Shown here: in pieces, positions 17,215 through 25,863 of the stretch
How positions within the stretch are numbered: the stretch's first letter is position 1
How the letters are laid out: every line of letters begins with the position of its first letter
Assembly (NCBI GenBank): GCA_002887195.1
Contig: PJAB01000424.1
Span: forward strand, 1-27,123
Source: Chrysochromulina parva
Taxonomy: Eukaryota > Haptophyta > Prymnesiales > Chrysochromulinaceae
Direction: 5' to 3'
DNA: 27,123 nucleotides
Position numbers and translations under genes: made by a program
The notes under the pieces: generated by a model
What the model saw: only the letters and a program-made list of their open reading frames with translations
Told to the model about the DNA's origin: nothing
Database searches by the model: none

Positions 17215-18525
17215 ATGCCGTCTGCCCCACAGCCACTCTCGCTTGATGTGGGCAAAAAGGAGCTCTTTGACACTTTCCGCTTGCACGACAAAGCTGGTCC
17301 GGCCACAGGGTCACTGCTAGCACGACAGTCGAACGGCCTTGCTGCCTTCAACAACGCCTCCGCCTTGCCGAGGACGACTGTTGATAAATCACCCACAGGG
17401 TCTCCGCAACGGATTATCGCGCCGGTACGGGCCGAGGATGCCACCACGATGCGACGCGATGCGATCGAAGACGACATACCAGGGTTCCAAGGACTAAAAG
17501 ACCGTGGAACACGGCCACCGCCGCCTGAGCACCTTCGGCCCGGCGGCGTGGGCCGTCGCGCTCTGCCCGAGCTTCTGCCCTTCAATGATGGCTCAATCTT
17601 GCAGATGATTGCGGGCCACAGAGACCTAAGCGAACGCGCTCGTGCCGACCCAATGGTGAACGAGCTTGGACGCGGCTCTGGGCTCCAACTTACGGCAGTC
17701 CCTAGAGCGGAGCACGACGAAGCCGTGTTCAATGCGACCATCGGAGCAGCCAAGAAGAGCGCGGGCGCATTCGAGCGCCTGATGACGGATAGCACCCCCT
17801 TCTCACTGAATGGCGAGGCTCCCTCCGCATATTCCGATCATCATCATGATCCACGAAGGCGATCCACCGACGTTACCATGGTTGGCGAGGATGTGCGCAG
17901 GCTCGTGGAGCGCAACTCGGACTTCGAGCGTCGCCTGCTCGAGGACCCGCCCGACGAAAGCAAGACGAAGTGGAGGCTTGGCGACCCGGAGCCGTTTCGC
18001 ATCGACTTCTCAAAGGCGCGGATTCATGAGAACCACCTCGATCCCAATCAAGCGGCTTGGCGGGAGCCCGACAAGCAGCCCTTTCGCATCGATGGCTCGG
18101 TTCCTCGCACTCTCGAACAGGCCGTCGATCGAGCAAATGCAGGCGCTGCAGCTCCATACGCTGGCGCGTCTGTCAATGCGCGCCGTTATTCGGATATGCA
18201 CTTAAATTTCCGGCCCGAGGCAGCGGGCGTGGGGCGTCGGTACGCTCTCTACAGGGGAGTACACGACGCAGAGAGCACGCAGCTCGACGGACAGGAGGCC
18301 CACGAGAGCGACGGATTCACCTTTGGACCATTGGCGAGCGGGCCGCGGATCGGGCCAATGCGGTCAGACATTGTGGCATCGGGTGGAGACGTCGGTACAT
18401 GGAGGCACTGTGACTCGCCGGCATCGGGGCTGTCCTGGAGGGAGCTTCAACGCCAGGGCGTCTCTTTGAAGTCATCGGCGAGTGAGTCGGCGATGTACGG
18501 AGTCGGAGGGCGACGGTATCGGTAA
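17215..18525 (+). CDS. Hypothetical protein with internal PFRID repeats
   Basis: Single exon, 436 residues from ATG 17215 (MPSAPQPLSL); an in-frame Met at 17011 would add 68 residues. I recognise no family. The protein is polar, rich in Arg, Asp, Pro and Gly, with no signal peptide or membrane segment, and probably partly disordered. An internal repeat of about 31 residues is clear: WRLGDPEPFRIDFSKARI, then WREPDKQPFRIDGSVPRT. Short aromatic or Phe motifs recur (LFDTFRLHDKAG, LPFNDGSIL, TPFSLNG, FTFGPLASGPRIG), as in cytoskeletal or axonemal repeat proteins. That comparison is only an impression. The intact 1.3-kb frame makes it a likely real gene. Confidence 0.65.
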   Translation: MPSAPQPLSLDVGKKELFDTFRLHDKAGPATGSLLARQSNGLAAFNNASALPRTTVDKSPTGSPQRIIAPVRAEDATTMRRDAIEDDIPGFQGLKDRGTRPPPPEHLRPGGVGRRALPELLPFNDGSILQMIAGHRDLSERARADPMVNELGRGSGLQLTAVPRAEHDEAVFNATIGAAKKSAGAFERLMTDSTPFSLNGEAPSAYSDHHHDPRRRSTDVTMVGEDVRRLVERNSDFERRLLEDPPDESKTKWRLGDPEPFRIDFSKARIHENHLDPNQAAWREPDKQPFRIDGSVPRTLEQAVDRANAGAAAPYAGASVNARRYSDMHLNFRPEAAGVGRRYALYRGVHDAESTQLDGQEAHESDGFTFGPLASGPRIGPMRSDIVASGGDVGTWRHCDSPASGLSWRELQRQGVSLKSSASESAMYGVGGRRYR

Positions 18526-19024
18526 AAATAATGGGCTTATTTCCGCGGGCCGTCCAGGCCGTGGCTGACGACCCGGCGGGGGCGACAGTTTGCAACTTCG
18601 ACTAGTACCGTGTAGCTATACCCCGCTAAGCGCATAAATTGATAATTATGCAACACGAACAGCTCCTCGAAAGGTGGCGGGATAATGCCGAGTCGAACCG
18701 CGACCGTTCGAATTCGAATTCCGTTCCGGCGCAAGCGTCTGGTCCATGGTCTGGTCGTTGCACGACGTGATGGAAGCTCGGCTCAACGCAAATTTCTAAA
18801 GCTCGAGCACAGGCCGGGCTGTGCTGAGCGCTTTCGAGAAGGCGGTTGTTCCTCGTCTGCGTCTCACTGGACGTGTTACTCCAGCGGCTATGCGCCATTC
18901 TTGCGCCCACGACCCCACGCGCCACGACAGTCGGGGGCCGAGCGCCTCGCCCGCCATCCACCTTGATCGTGTGTCAGCTGCCTGCTGCCGCCTCTACCTT
19001 CGCTGCTGTCTTCAACGCCCCGTG
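18526..19024. other. Convergent intergenic region
   Basis: About 500 bp between the stop codons of the PFRID-repeat gene (+) and the TPR gene (-). No gene is seen. It includes the palindromic TTCGAATTCGAATTC near 18707-18721 and a diverged copy of the TPR gene's last codons (18971-19019). Confidence 0.5.
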
Positions 19025-19070
19025 TCAGTGGCCAGCTGCCGCCTCTACTTTGGCTACCTCCTTCAACGCC
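18971..19070 (-). repeat. Tandem duplication of TPR gene 3' end including the stop
   Basis: 19022-19070 holds the end of the TPR gene (reading ALKEVAKVEAAAGH then TGA). 18971-19019, directly downstream on the gene strand, reads ALKTAAKVEAAAGS then TGA. The period is 51 nt, i.e. 17 codons, so both copies are in the same frame. Confidence 0.85.
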
Positions 19071-20767
19071 GTACGCACCATCTCGAGCTCCTCGTTCGCC
19101 TCACGCCGCTGGGTTTCGTCAGACGCGTGCGACTGGCATGCATGCAGGTGCTCCTCCGCCTCGAGCAGCGCCGTCTTGCACTCCTCCGACCCCAAGGCGT
19201 TCTGATCGAGCGCGACGCGTTGCTTGAGGAAGGCGAGCATGCGCCGCGCCTGGTACTGCGTGCGGCTACCCACCACCCAATTCCGCAGCCGGCGCATCTC
19301 CTTATCGAGATTACTGACCACCTCAATCCCGAGCGCGTCGCGCGTCACGAGCTGCACGTCCTGCTGCGTCGCCGCGGCCGCCACGTACGCTTCGAGCTGC
19401 TCGATCGCAGGGCGCACGGCCCTCTGGTTGTATAGGGCCATCCCCGCAAAGTAGCGAGCGTACGCCGTCCCAAGGGGCGGCTCGACCAGCTCGTCGCCGT
19501 TGCGAGTCCGCAGATCTCGAGTCCGCAGATCGGCCTCGAGGCGGAAGTAGCTCGCAAAGTGCGCCGAGGCTGCCTCCCACTCGCCGAGCTCGGCCGCCAC
19601 CAGTCCGAGCCAAAAGAGGGCCCTCGCCTCCTCCGCCCTGGCGCCTCCATCCCGGGCGCACTGCAGCGCCGCGTCGCAAGCCTCGCGCGCAGCGCTTGCG
19701 TCCTTCACGGGTGGCTCCTTCTCGAGCACCTCAAAGATCGCCATGTCGACGAACTCGCGCGCTGGCACCGTGCCGAGCAGCGCGGCCGCACCCTTGCGCA
19801 GCAGGTCGTCGCACTCCTGGCGTGCGTCCGCCTTGGCCACGCTGCCCGCCGCGAGCCGCGCGCCACCGAAGCCTTTGCCTGCGAAGAGTGCGCGGTCGGC
19901 GGCCCGTTGCCGCTGCTTGACGGCTTGCTTGGCGCGCTGGAGCAGCTCGAGCACCGGGCGGCTCCCCCCCGCTGGGAGGCTCGCCGCGCGCTCGAGCAGG
20001 GCGACAGCGCGCTCGGGATCAGCGTGCTCGAGCCGTTCAAGCCAGCTCTGTGCGCTCCGTAGCAGCAGCTTGATGAGATCTTCTCCTTCGGGCGAGCAGC
20101 GCAGACCGCTCTCGCAAAGCTGGGCCGCGAGCTCATGCCGGTGCAGCTTGAGTGCGCACAGCGCTGCGTTCGAGAAGCACGGGATGCACACGCGTAAGGC
20201 CTCTAGATCGTAGAACATCTTCGATGGGTTGGAGACCCATCCGAGCCGCTGCATGAGCTCGACGGCGACCACGTACGTGCGCAGCGCCCACGCGAGCCTG
20301 CCCTCCTTGAAGAGCCGATTGCCGGCCTCCTTGTACTTCCCGGCGAGCGCGGTCGCGAAGGTCGTGGTGGAGTTGGCCTCTTCGATCGCGGTCGGCAGCA
20401 TGGGACCCACTGCGGCGTCGTAACCGATATCCACATCTTCGACCGAGGCCAGGAGTACTAACGCGGCATGATTTGCAGCGGCAACGGCAGCTGCCAAAGT
20501 GCTGGTCGTCGAGGCTGACTGCTGCACAGCCTCTATGGGCACATCGTTGAGGACGAATCCGTCCTCGAAGCGCAGCGTGAGAGTGAGCGTGTCTCCAGAG
20601 TCTCTGTGCAGCTTCTTAACCGTCGCAAATTCCAGGTCGAGACCTGACTCGCGTCGTGCAAGCACCTTAGTGCCGACTGTGGGCGCCGACGCCTGAGCGG
20701 TGAAGACGGGTTGCAACCCGCCAGTCAGCAGATCTGACGGAGGCGGCGATGAAGGCGGCGGCTCCAT
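19025..20767 (-). CDS. Tudor-like plus TPR co-chaperone-type protein
   Basis: Single exon, 580 residues, ATG at 20767. Residues about 31-82 (VGTKVLARRESGLDLEFATV ... LRFEDGFVLNDVPIEAV) look like a small Tudor/Agenet-type barrel. A TPR array begins near 144 with KYKEAGNRLFKEGRLAWALR, continues with CFSNAALCALKLHRHELAAQLCESGL and DLIKLLLRSAQSWLERL, and has further helical repeats around 380-460. The spaced Lys/Asn, Asn and Lys/Arg residues match the carboxylate clamp of Hsp90/Hsp70-binding TPRs, so a chaperone partner role is plausible (inference). No prolyl-isomerase domain is visible. The last residues (ALKEVAKVEAAAGH) are duplicated downstream beyond the stop. Confidence 0.8.
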   Translation of the reverse strand: MEPPPSSPPPSDLLTGGLQPVFTAQASAPTVGTKVLARRESGLDLEFATVKKLHRDSGDTLTLTLRFEDGFVLNDVPIEAVQQSASTTSTLAAAVAAANHAALVLLASVEDVDIGYDAAVGPMLPTAIEEANSTTTFATALAGKYKEAGNRLFKEGRLAWALRTYVVAVELMQRLGWVSNPSKMFYDLEALRVCIPCFSNAALCALKLHRHELAAQLCESGLRCSPEGEDLIKLLLRSAQSWLERLEHADPERAVALLERAASLPAGGSRPVLELLQRAKQAVKQRQRAADRALFAGKGFGGARLAAGSVAKADARQECDDLLRKGAAALLGTVPAREFVDMAIFEVLEKEPPVKDASAAREACDAALQCARDGGARAEEARALFWLGLVAAELGEWEAASAHFASYFRLEADLRTRDLRTRNGDELVEPPLGTAYARYFAGMALYNQRAVRPAIEQLEAYVAAAATQQDVQLVTRDALGIEVVSNLDKEMRRLRNWVVGSRTQYQARRMLAFLKQRVALDQNALGSEECKTALLEAEEHLHACQSHASDETQRREANEELEMVRTALKEVAKVEAAAGH

Positions 20768-20997
20768 CTAGAAAGGACTCCGGTACCGGTAACTTAAACT
20801 TCGTCAATAACAAAGTTCGCACGAATTACCCCGAAGCTGCACTGCGCACGCATCGACCGCTCGGATCGAAGAACAGAGCCTGTCATCCATTTCATCCTTC
20901 GCCTCGTCCCGTTTAGCTTGTAGCTCTCACGCTCTCGCTCCGCGGCGCCGCCGGCGCGTCGCCGTGTCTCCCGTCGGGCTCCACGGTCGCAGGCCGC
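20768..20997 (-). promoter_or_regulatory. Spacer between the PIF1 3' end and the TPR gene start
   Basis: 230 bp; both flanking genes are on the minus strand. PIF1 ends at 20998 and the TPR gene starts at 20767, so this is the TPR gene's upstream region. Beyond the CCGGTACCGG element at 20780-20792 nothing distinctive is seen. Confidence 0.4.
20780..20792 (-). promoter_or_regulatory. TTACCGGTACCGG element upstream of TPR gene
   Basis: On the gene strand, TTACCGGTACCGG ends 13 bp before the ATG at 20767. The same 13-mer in the same relative orientation lies upstream of the beta-helix gene at 4966-4978. A shared promoter or 5'-UTR element is inferred. Confidence 0.5.
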
Positions 20998-23862
20998 TCA
21001 GCGCCATCCCTGCTGCGGCACGCCTCCCGGGCAGTGCCATCCCTGCTGCGGCACGCCTCCCGGGAAGCAACCATACCCATACCCAGAGGGTACAGTCGGG
21101 AAGCTGCTCGGAACTGTCGCCTGCAGGTGCCACGGCGTGCCGGCATGTGGGGGCGGCGTCACGGCCAGGCCGGCTGACGCACTCGCGGCTGCTGACTGCT
21201 GCCGCTTGGCCAGCGCCGCGAGCTTGTTGGCATGGATGCGCGCCTTTTGTTCCTCGCTCAGAGAGGGCGTCTGCGGCTGTGGTGCCGGCGGCTGAGCAGC
21301 CGCGCCTGCCCCAGCCGCCCAGCCGCCGCTGCCGCCGCCTCCGCCGGCAGCGTGCGCGCCGTCGTGAGCGTCTGGCGCGCTGCCGGCGGCGCCGCTCCAG
21401 CGAGGGTCGTCGCTGGACTCTGCCTCGAGGGCCGCGTAGAAGTCGACTACCTTGCGGTGCGCGACCACCTTACCGGGCGCAAACGAGACGATGCGCGTCT
21501 GCTGGAGCGAGACGGCACGCGAGAGGGCGACGTAGGCCTGGCCCGCCTCGAAGCAGCTCGAGAGTTCGACCTCGAGTGACGGGATCGTCATGCCCTGGCT
21601 CTTGTGGATCGAGATGGACCAGGCGAGCTTGAGAGGAACCTGTGTGCGGCTCGCTACTGTGCGTCCACCCTCCTCAACCGTCCACTCTTCGGGGTACACG
21701 ACGCGCGTGAGCCACCCGGCGGCACCGGCGAGCGGGTCCACCTGGAAGGCGACGCGCGGCACGAGGGGCGGCATGTCCTTTGGGTGCATCGTGACGCGCT
21801 TGAGACGCTCGTCCACTGCGGGCGCCTCGAAGCCGGTGACCACGCCGCGCGAGCCGTTGACTAGCTTCGCTTGCTGGTCGAGGTTCTTGAGAAGCATCAC
21901 TTGCGCGCCCAAGCGCAGCGAGAGGCGCGGCTACGCGATGCAATCCTTGATCAGGTTCGGTGCACCCTCGTCATAGCTCATCCAGATGCGCAGCGCCGCC
22001 CCCTCCCCATGCGCGAGAGCATCGAGCCGCATCTGATTCTCGCTGTCCGAGGACTCGTTGTTCGGATACAGGCGCGTCGACAAGAAGAGACCGACGGGCG
22101 GCGCGCCCGCGCCGGCTGGCACCGGGAAGGCGACCATGGCCGGCGACGGCTCGCCACCGGCGTCGGCGGGCGGCGCGGCGGCGGTCGCGATGGGTTGGGG
22201 CGCTTGGGCGGTCGACGTGAGCGGCGGCGCGCCGCCCCGCGCGCCGCGCACAAACTGCTCCGGGGGGTGGCTCACATGATGCTGGAGCTGCGCGATCGAG
22301 AAGGGCGAGAGGCGCGCACGGCGCATCTCGTCGAGCAGGGCAATGAAGCCCGCCTCCTTTTGGCGAAACGTCTTCGTCAGCACGATGGGCAGCAGCTGAG
22401 CCTCCCGCCAGGCATCCGTCTCAAAGAGGAAGCGTACTGTCGGATCGCGCTCCATGCCTACCGGCGGCAGCTGGAAGAAATCGCCGCACAGCACGAGCTG
22501 GATGCCACCAAACGGCTCGTCCGACGGGTCGTGCGTCGTTGGCATGCATCGGGCGCCGCGCACCGTGCGCGCGACGAAGTCGAGCTTCTCGAAGAGGGTG
22601 CCATCGAGCATGCTGATCTCATCGATGACGAGCGCGCGGCAAGAGAGCCAGCGCTTGCACACGGCTTGCTTCGACGCGACCTTGTCGGCGAGCTCCTTGG
22701 CCGAGTCGCGCCCGAGCCCGATGCCAGCGAAGGAATGCACGGTTGTGCCGCCCAGCGCGCATGCGGCGATCCCAGTAGAGGCCGTCACGAAGACGGCTTC
22801 TCTGCCGTACATCATGCGCAGCAGATCGATGATGCTCTTGAGCGTGTAGCTCTTGCCCGTGCCTGCGCCGCCCGTGAGGAAGATGCTGTCACCCTGGCGG
22901 ACCGCCTCGGCCGCACGCTGCTGCTCGTTGCTCATCTGCGGCGCTGCTGACGGTTCGTCCGATGCCAAGAGCGGGGACGATCCCTCGTCCTTGGCGGCCG
23001 CCGCGTCGTCGGCCGCCGTCGGCGCATCGACGCTCCCCGCGACGCTCTCGCTCTTCGGACGCGCGTGCTCGGCAACGCACCGCAAGATGGAGTCGCCGTA
23101 CGAGTCTGCCTTGGCCTTGCCAATGCCGTTGATCTCGAGCAGTTGCAGCCGGCTCGTCGGCCGCTTGTTCGCGATCGTGGCGAGTACCTGGTTCGATGCG
23201 ACCTGGTACGCCGGCTTACCCTCGGCGAGCCGTGCGCGCAGCGCCACGAGCGCCTGATAGAGCGAGATGTTCTCAAGCTTGACGCCAAGCTCTGAGGCCG
23301 ACGGGCCGCGCGATCGCTTCGCCGCTGCCACCTCGCCGCCGTCTTGGCCCGCCGCCGAGAGCGCGTCGGCCCAAGTGGGCGGCTTCGGTGCCTCTGTCAA
23401 AGACGACGGGTGCGGCACGACCGGAGGCAGCGCAGGCTGCTGAGATGTCGACTGTGGCAGCGGCTGCAGCGGTCCGCGTGCGCACAAGGAAGAGCTGGGA
23501 GAAGCGTGAAGCGGCCATGCGGGCAAGTAGGCTATCGCCTGTTCCACTGCCTGCACTGCCTGCGCAGCAAGGGCTCGCACCCCGCTGTCACCGTTGCAGC
23601 GCGCGAGCCGGTTGAGGACCTGCGGTGCACGCGCAAGCGGCCGCCCCGCCTCGCCCTCCCAGTCGCCGCGCTGGGCGATCTGTTCGATCGCCTCGCAGCA
23701 TGCAGCGCACAGGGTTGTGCCCGATGGTGAGGCAGCGCTGGCATTCAGCCACGAGAGGAGCTTATCCACGTCTCCGATGGTGCCAGTGGAGGCGAGCGCT
23801 GTCGCCTCTTTGAGCTGGTCATCAGTGGCGGACGACTGGCCCCGTGAGAAGAGGAAGTCCAT
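20998..23862 (-). CDS. PIF1: HRDC-PIF1 family DNA helicase interrupted by one in-frame TAG
   Basis: 5'-3' superfamily 1B helicase of the PIF1 group, expected in genome maintenance. From ATG 23862 the frame runs 643 codons to a TAG (21933-21931) and then continues in the same frame for 310 more codons to a second stop. The N-terminal region is uncharacterised. HRDC-like residues (about 198-265, with RLQLLEINGIGKAKADSYG) are followed by Walker A GGAGTGKS (331-338), Walker B LVIDEIS (411-417), CGDFFQLPPV (459-468) and TKTFRQ. An Ala/Pro-rich insertion precedes the TAG. After the TAG come LRLGAQVMLLKN, SISIHKSQGMTI (HKSQG 753-757) and YVALSR (777-782), all essential helicase motifs. A Gly/Ala-rich tail ends in an 11-residue repeat. 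The TAG lies between conserved blocks, at DCIA*PRLSLRLG. It may be a recent null allele, a sequencing error or readthrough. Confidence 0.85.
21003..21064 (-). repeat. 33-nt tandem repeat at the PIF1 C-terminus
   Basis: A 29-nt sequence occurs at 21003-21031 and 21036-21064 (period 33 nt), encoding PGGVPQQGWHC then PGGVPQQGWR at the protein's end. Confidence 0.9.
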
Positions 23863-24085
23863 GATCGAGAGCTCCGTGAGACAGGAAACACTCGATCACT
23901 TCAAACTCGTTTGGCGCGAGAGCGACTCGCCATGCGCTATCGTTGAAGGATCCAGAAAGTCGGAAATGATTGTCCCGCGCTGCGTCGTCCTACGCCGGTG
24001 AAGAGAATTCATAAAAAGCACAGATTTCCCACACAAATGGTGGGCACTCATCTCGCCCTGCAACACCAGGCTGCCGAGGCTCGAC
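23863..24085. promoter_or_regulatory. Divergent promoter region, PIF1 / pseudouridine synthase
   Basis: 223 bp between the two divergent ATGs (23862 on minus, 24086 on plus). Both promoters are expected here. No TATA-like element is obvious. Confidence 0.5.
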
Positions 24086-25210
24086 ATGACGAGGACGACA
24101 ACAACTTCAGAGCACGATGTTCGCAAGGATGAAAACTGGTGGAGGACTCGCCAGCTTTTAGAGCAGCGTGCTGCGCTCTTCATGTCCGGCCTCAGCTCAG
24201 AACTTATTCAAGCCCTTGTACGAAACCCTGATCGTAGACTCGTAGCGGCTGTCGCCGCTGCTGCAATCGTCAACGAGCGGTCCGTGTGGCGAGCAGCATC
24301 TTCGCTGAGACCGAATCCCTCCTTTTTCCACTTTGTGTTCAACAAGCCTGCCGGAGTGCTGAGCCAGCCAAACCAATTCGGCCGTCCGGAGGACGTCAGT
24401 GTTCACGATGCCCTGCCATCAGGCTACCCGAGAGTGCCGTTCGCAGGCAGGCTGGACGCCGACACGGAGGGCTTGTTGTTCTTCTCCGACGACGGGAAGC
24501 TGCTGCAGGCCCTTGCCGAACCTCATGCCGAGCCTGACTCCCAGCCTGCTGCTACGGAGCCAGAGGTGGACTGTCAAGTAGCAGCAGAGCTGACTGAGAG
24601 ACGTGTGAATGTGGCCAAGACTGTGACCAAGACTTACCACGTCGAGGTCGAGTTTCTCGTACCCGACTTGTACAGCGGCTGCGAGGATAGCCCTGCCGCT
24701 ACGCTGGAGCGGCGGGTGGCGGCCGTGGCTTGCATGGCGCGGCCGTTGAACATCAAGGGCACGTTGAGCACGCCTGCTGAGGTGTGCCTCGTACCGCGGG
24801 CCTCACTCTCCGAGCGGGGGAACGAACCGCACGTCTTCTGGGTCTCTGTTGTCCTTCGGCAGGGCTTGAATCGTCAGGTGAGGCGGCTGTGCCGACGGGC
24901 CGGGCTGCGGGTGCGTCGCTTGGTGCGCGTCGCCTTTGGGCAACTGCTCCTCGGCTCACTGGCGCCTGGCCAGGCGCGTGCGCTCACCGCGGCCGAGGTC
25001 TCGGCCTGCTACGCTGCTGCGGGCTTAGCCCCTGTGGCCTCATTGCCCTGCCCGGTCCCACCGCAAGGCGCTGAGCTCGTGGCAGCCCTCGCACTATTCG
25101 CCGACGACGGAAGCCTAATCTCCAGTTGTAGCACCAACAGCGGGGCGGCGATTTCCCGCGCGAGTCGACACCTCAGTGTGGCGACTTTCGGCGAAAACTG
25201 TCTTCCGTAA
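24086..25210 (+). CDS. RNA pseudouridine synthase, RsuA/RluB-E-F type
   Basis: Isomerises uridine to pseudouridine in rRNA. Single exon, 374 residues, ATG 24086. The core starts at FVFNKPAGVLS (84-93). The catalytic motif is GRLDADTEGLLFFSDDG with the nucleophile Asp124. KTYHVEVEF follows, then LRQGLNRQVRRLCRRAGLRVRRLVRVAFGQLLLGSL, the C-terminal signature of the RsuA/RluE subfamily, and an LTAAEV end. No S4 RNA-binding domain is seen at the N-terminus, as in RluE-like members. The 78-residue N-terminal extension is polar and then Ala/Val-rich. Organelle import is possible, since this subfamily is bacterial in origin and usually acts on organelle rRNA in algae and plants, but no clear transit peptide is visible. 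A low-complexity insert (about 135-158) separates the two catalytic halves. Confidence 0.9.
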   Translation: MTRTTTTSEHDVRKDENWWRTRQLLEQRAALFMSGLSSELIQALVRNPDRRLVAAVAAAAIVNERSVWRAASSLRPNPSFFHFVFNKPAGVLSQPNQFGRPEDVSVHDALPSGYPRVPFAGRLDADTEGLLFFSDDGKLLQALAEPHAEPDSQPAATEPEVDCQVAAELTERRVNVAKTVTKTYHVEVEFLVPDLYSGCEDSPAATLERRVAAVACMARPLNIKGTLSTPAEVCLVPRASLSERGNEPHVFWVSVVLRQGLNRQVRRLCRRAGLRVRRLVRVAFGQLLLGSLAPGQARALTAAEVSACYAAAGLAPVASLPCPVPPQGAELVAALALFADDGSLISSCSTNSGAAISRASRHLSVATFGENCLP

Positions 25211-25534
25211 CGATACGCCGCAGCCGACGCCACTGATCGTTGCAATTGGATCGTTGTTATGTCTTCTGATCACGTGATCAGTGTTCAATCAGTGATAGGG
25301 AATCAGTGTAACAAATATATATATTCAACCGCATGTAAAGAAAAAGTGAAAAACGTACAGCAGCGTGCACGCACGCGCAGCTTCACACGCCTTCACGCGG
25401 CTCGCAGCGCGCGTGGCAAGTTGCAAGGGTTGAGGGTTGACTACAGGCTACAGGGGTTACGCCGGACTGTAGGTGCACCTCTTGCAGCCTGCCTCTGTGG
25501 CTGCTCGCGGCGCTCAGACATGGATCATTACGTC
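25211..25534. other. Convergent intergenic region with G-box palindrome
   Basis: 324 bp between the 3' ends of the pseudouridine synthase (+) and Yju2 (-) genes. It contains the perfect palindrome TGATCACGTGATCA (25267-25280) and an AT-rich tract with ATATATATAT near 25314-25324. No gene is seen. Confidence 0.55.
25267..25280. promoter_or_regulatory. 14-bp perfect palindrome with CACGTG core
   Basis: TGATCACGTGATCA contains the G-box/E-box core CACGTG bound by bHLH and bZIP factors in other eukaryotes. Its place past the stop of both neighbouring genes makes a promoter role doubtful. As RNA it could form only a very tight hairpin. Confidence 0.35.
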
Positions 25535-25831
25535 TCACGTAGACCCGCTGCCACTGCTATCATAATCCACCAAGCCGAGCACTGCGGCACCGTTGCTACC
25601 TGTTGGCGCTGCTGGCACGGGCGGCGGCGCGGGTGGTGGTGGCGGCGGCGCGGGTGCCTTGGGCTGCAGCACAATGCTCATTGGTAGCTTCGGACGCTTT
25701 GGTGCTGCTTTGGCCGCAGGCGGCACGGTGGTGGCGGAAGTCCCTCTGGCGCCACCCAGGCTGCCATCACCGCCGACGCCGCCGCCGCCGCCGCCGCCGT
25801 CGCCGCCGCCGCCGCCACCGCCACCGCCGCC

Positions 25832-25863
<32 letters not shown>

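Noticed and set aside
18700..18730. tRNA-like TTCGAATTC near 18707-18721
   Set aside because: The T-loop resemblance is isolated; no acceptor, D or anticodon stems fit around it.
21871..22950. 359-aa plus-strand frame opposite PIF1
   Set aside because: Antisense to the conserved helicase motifs and bears no recognisable domain.
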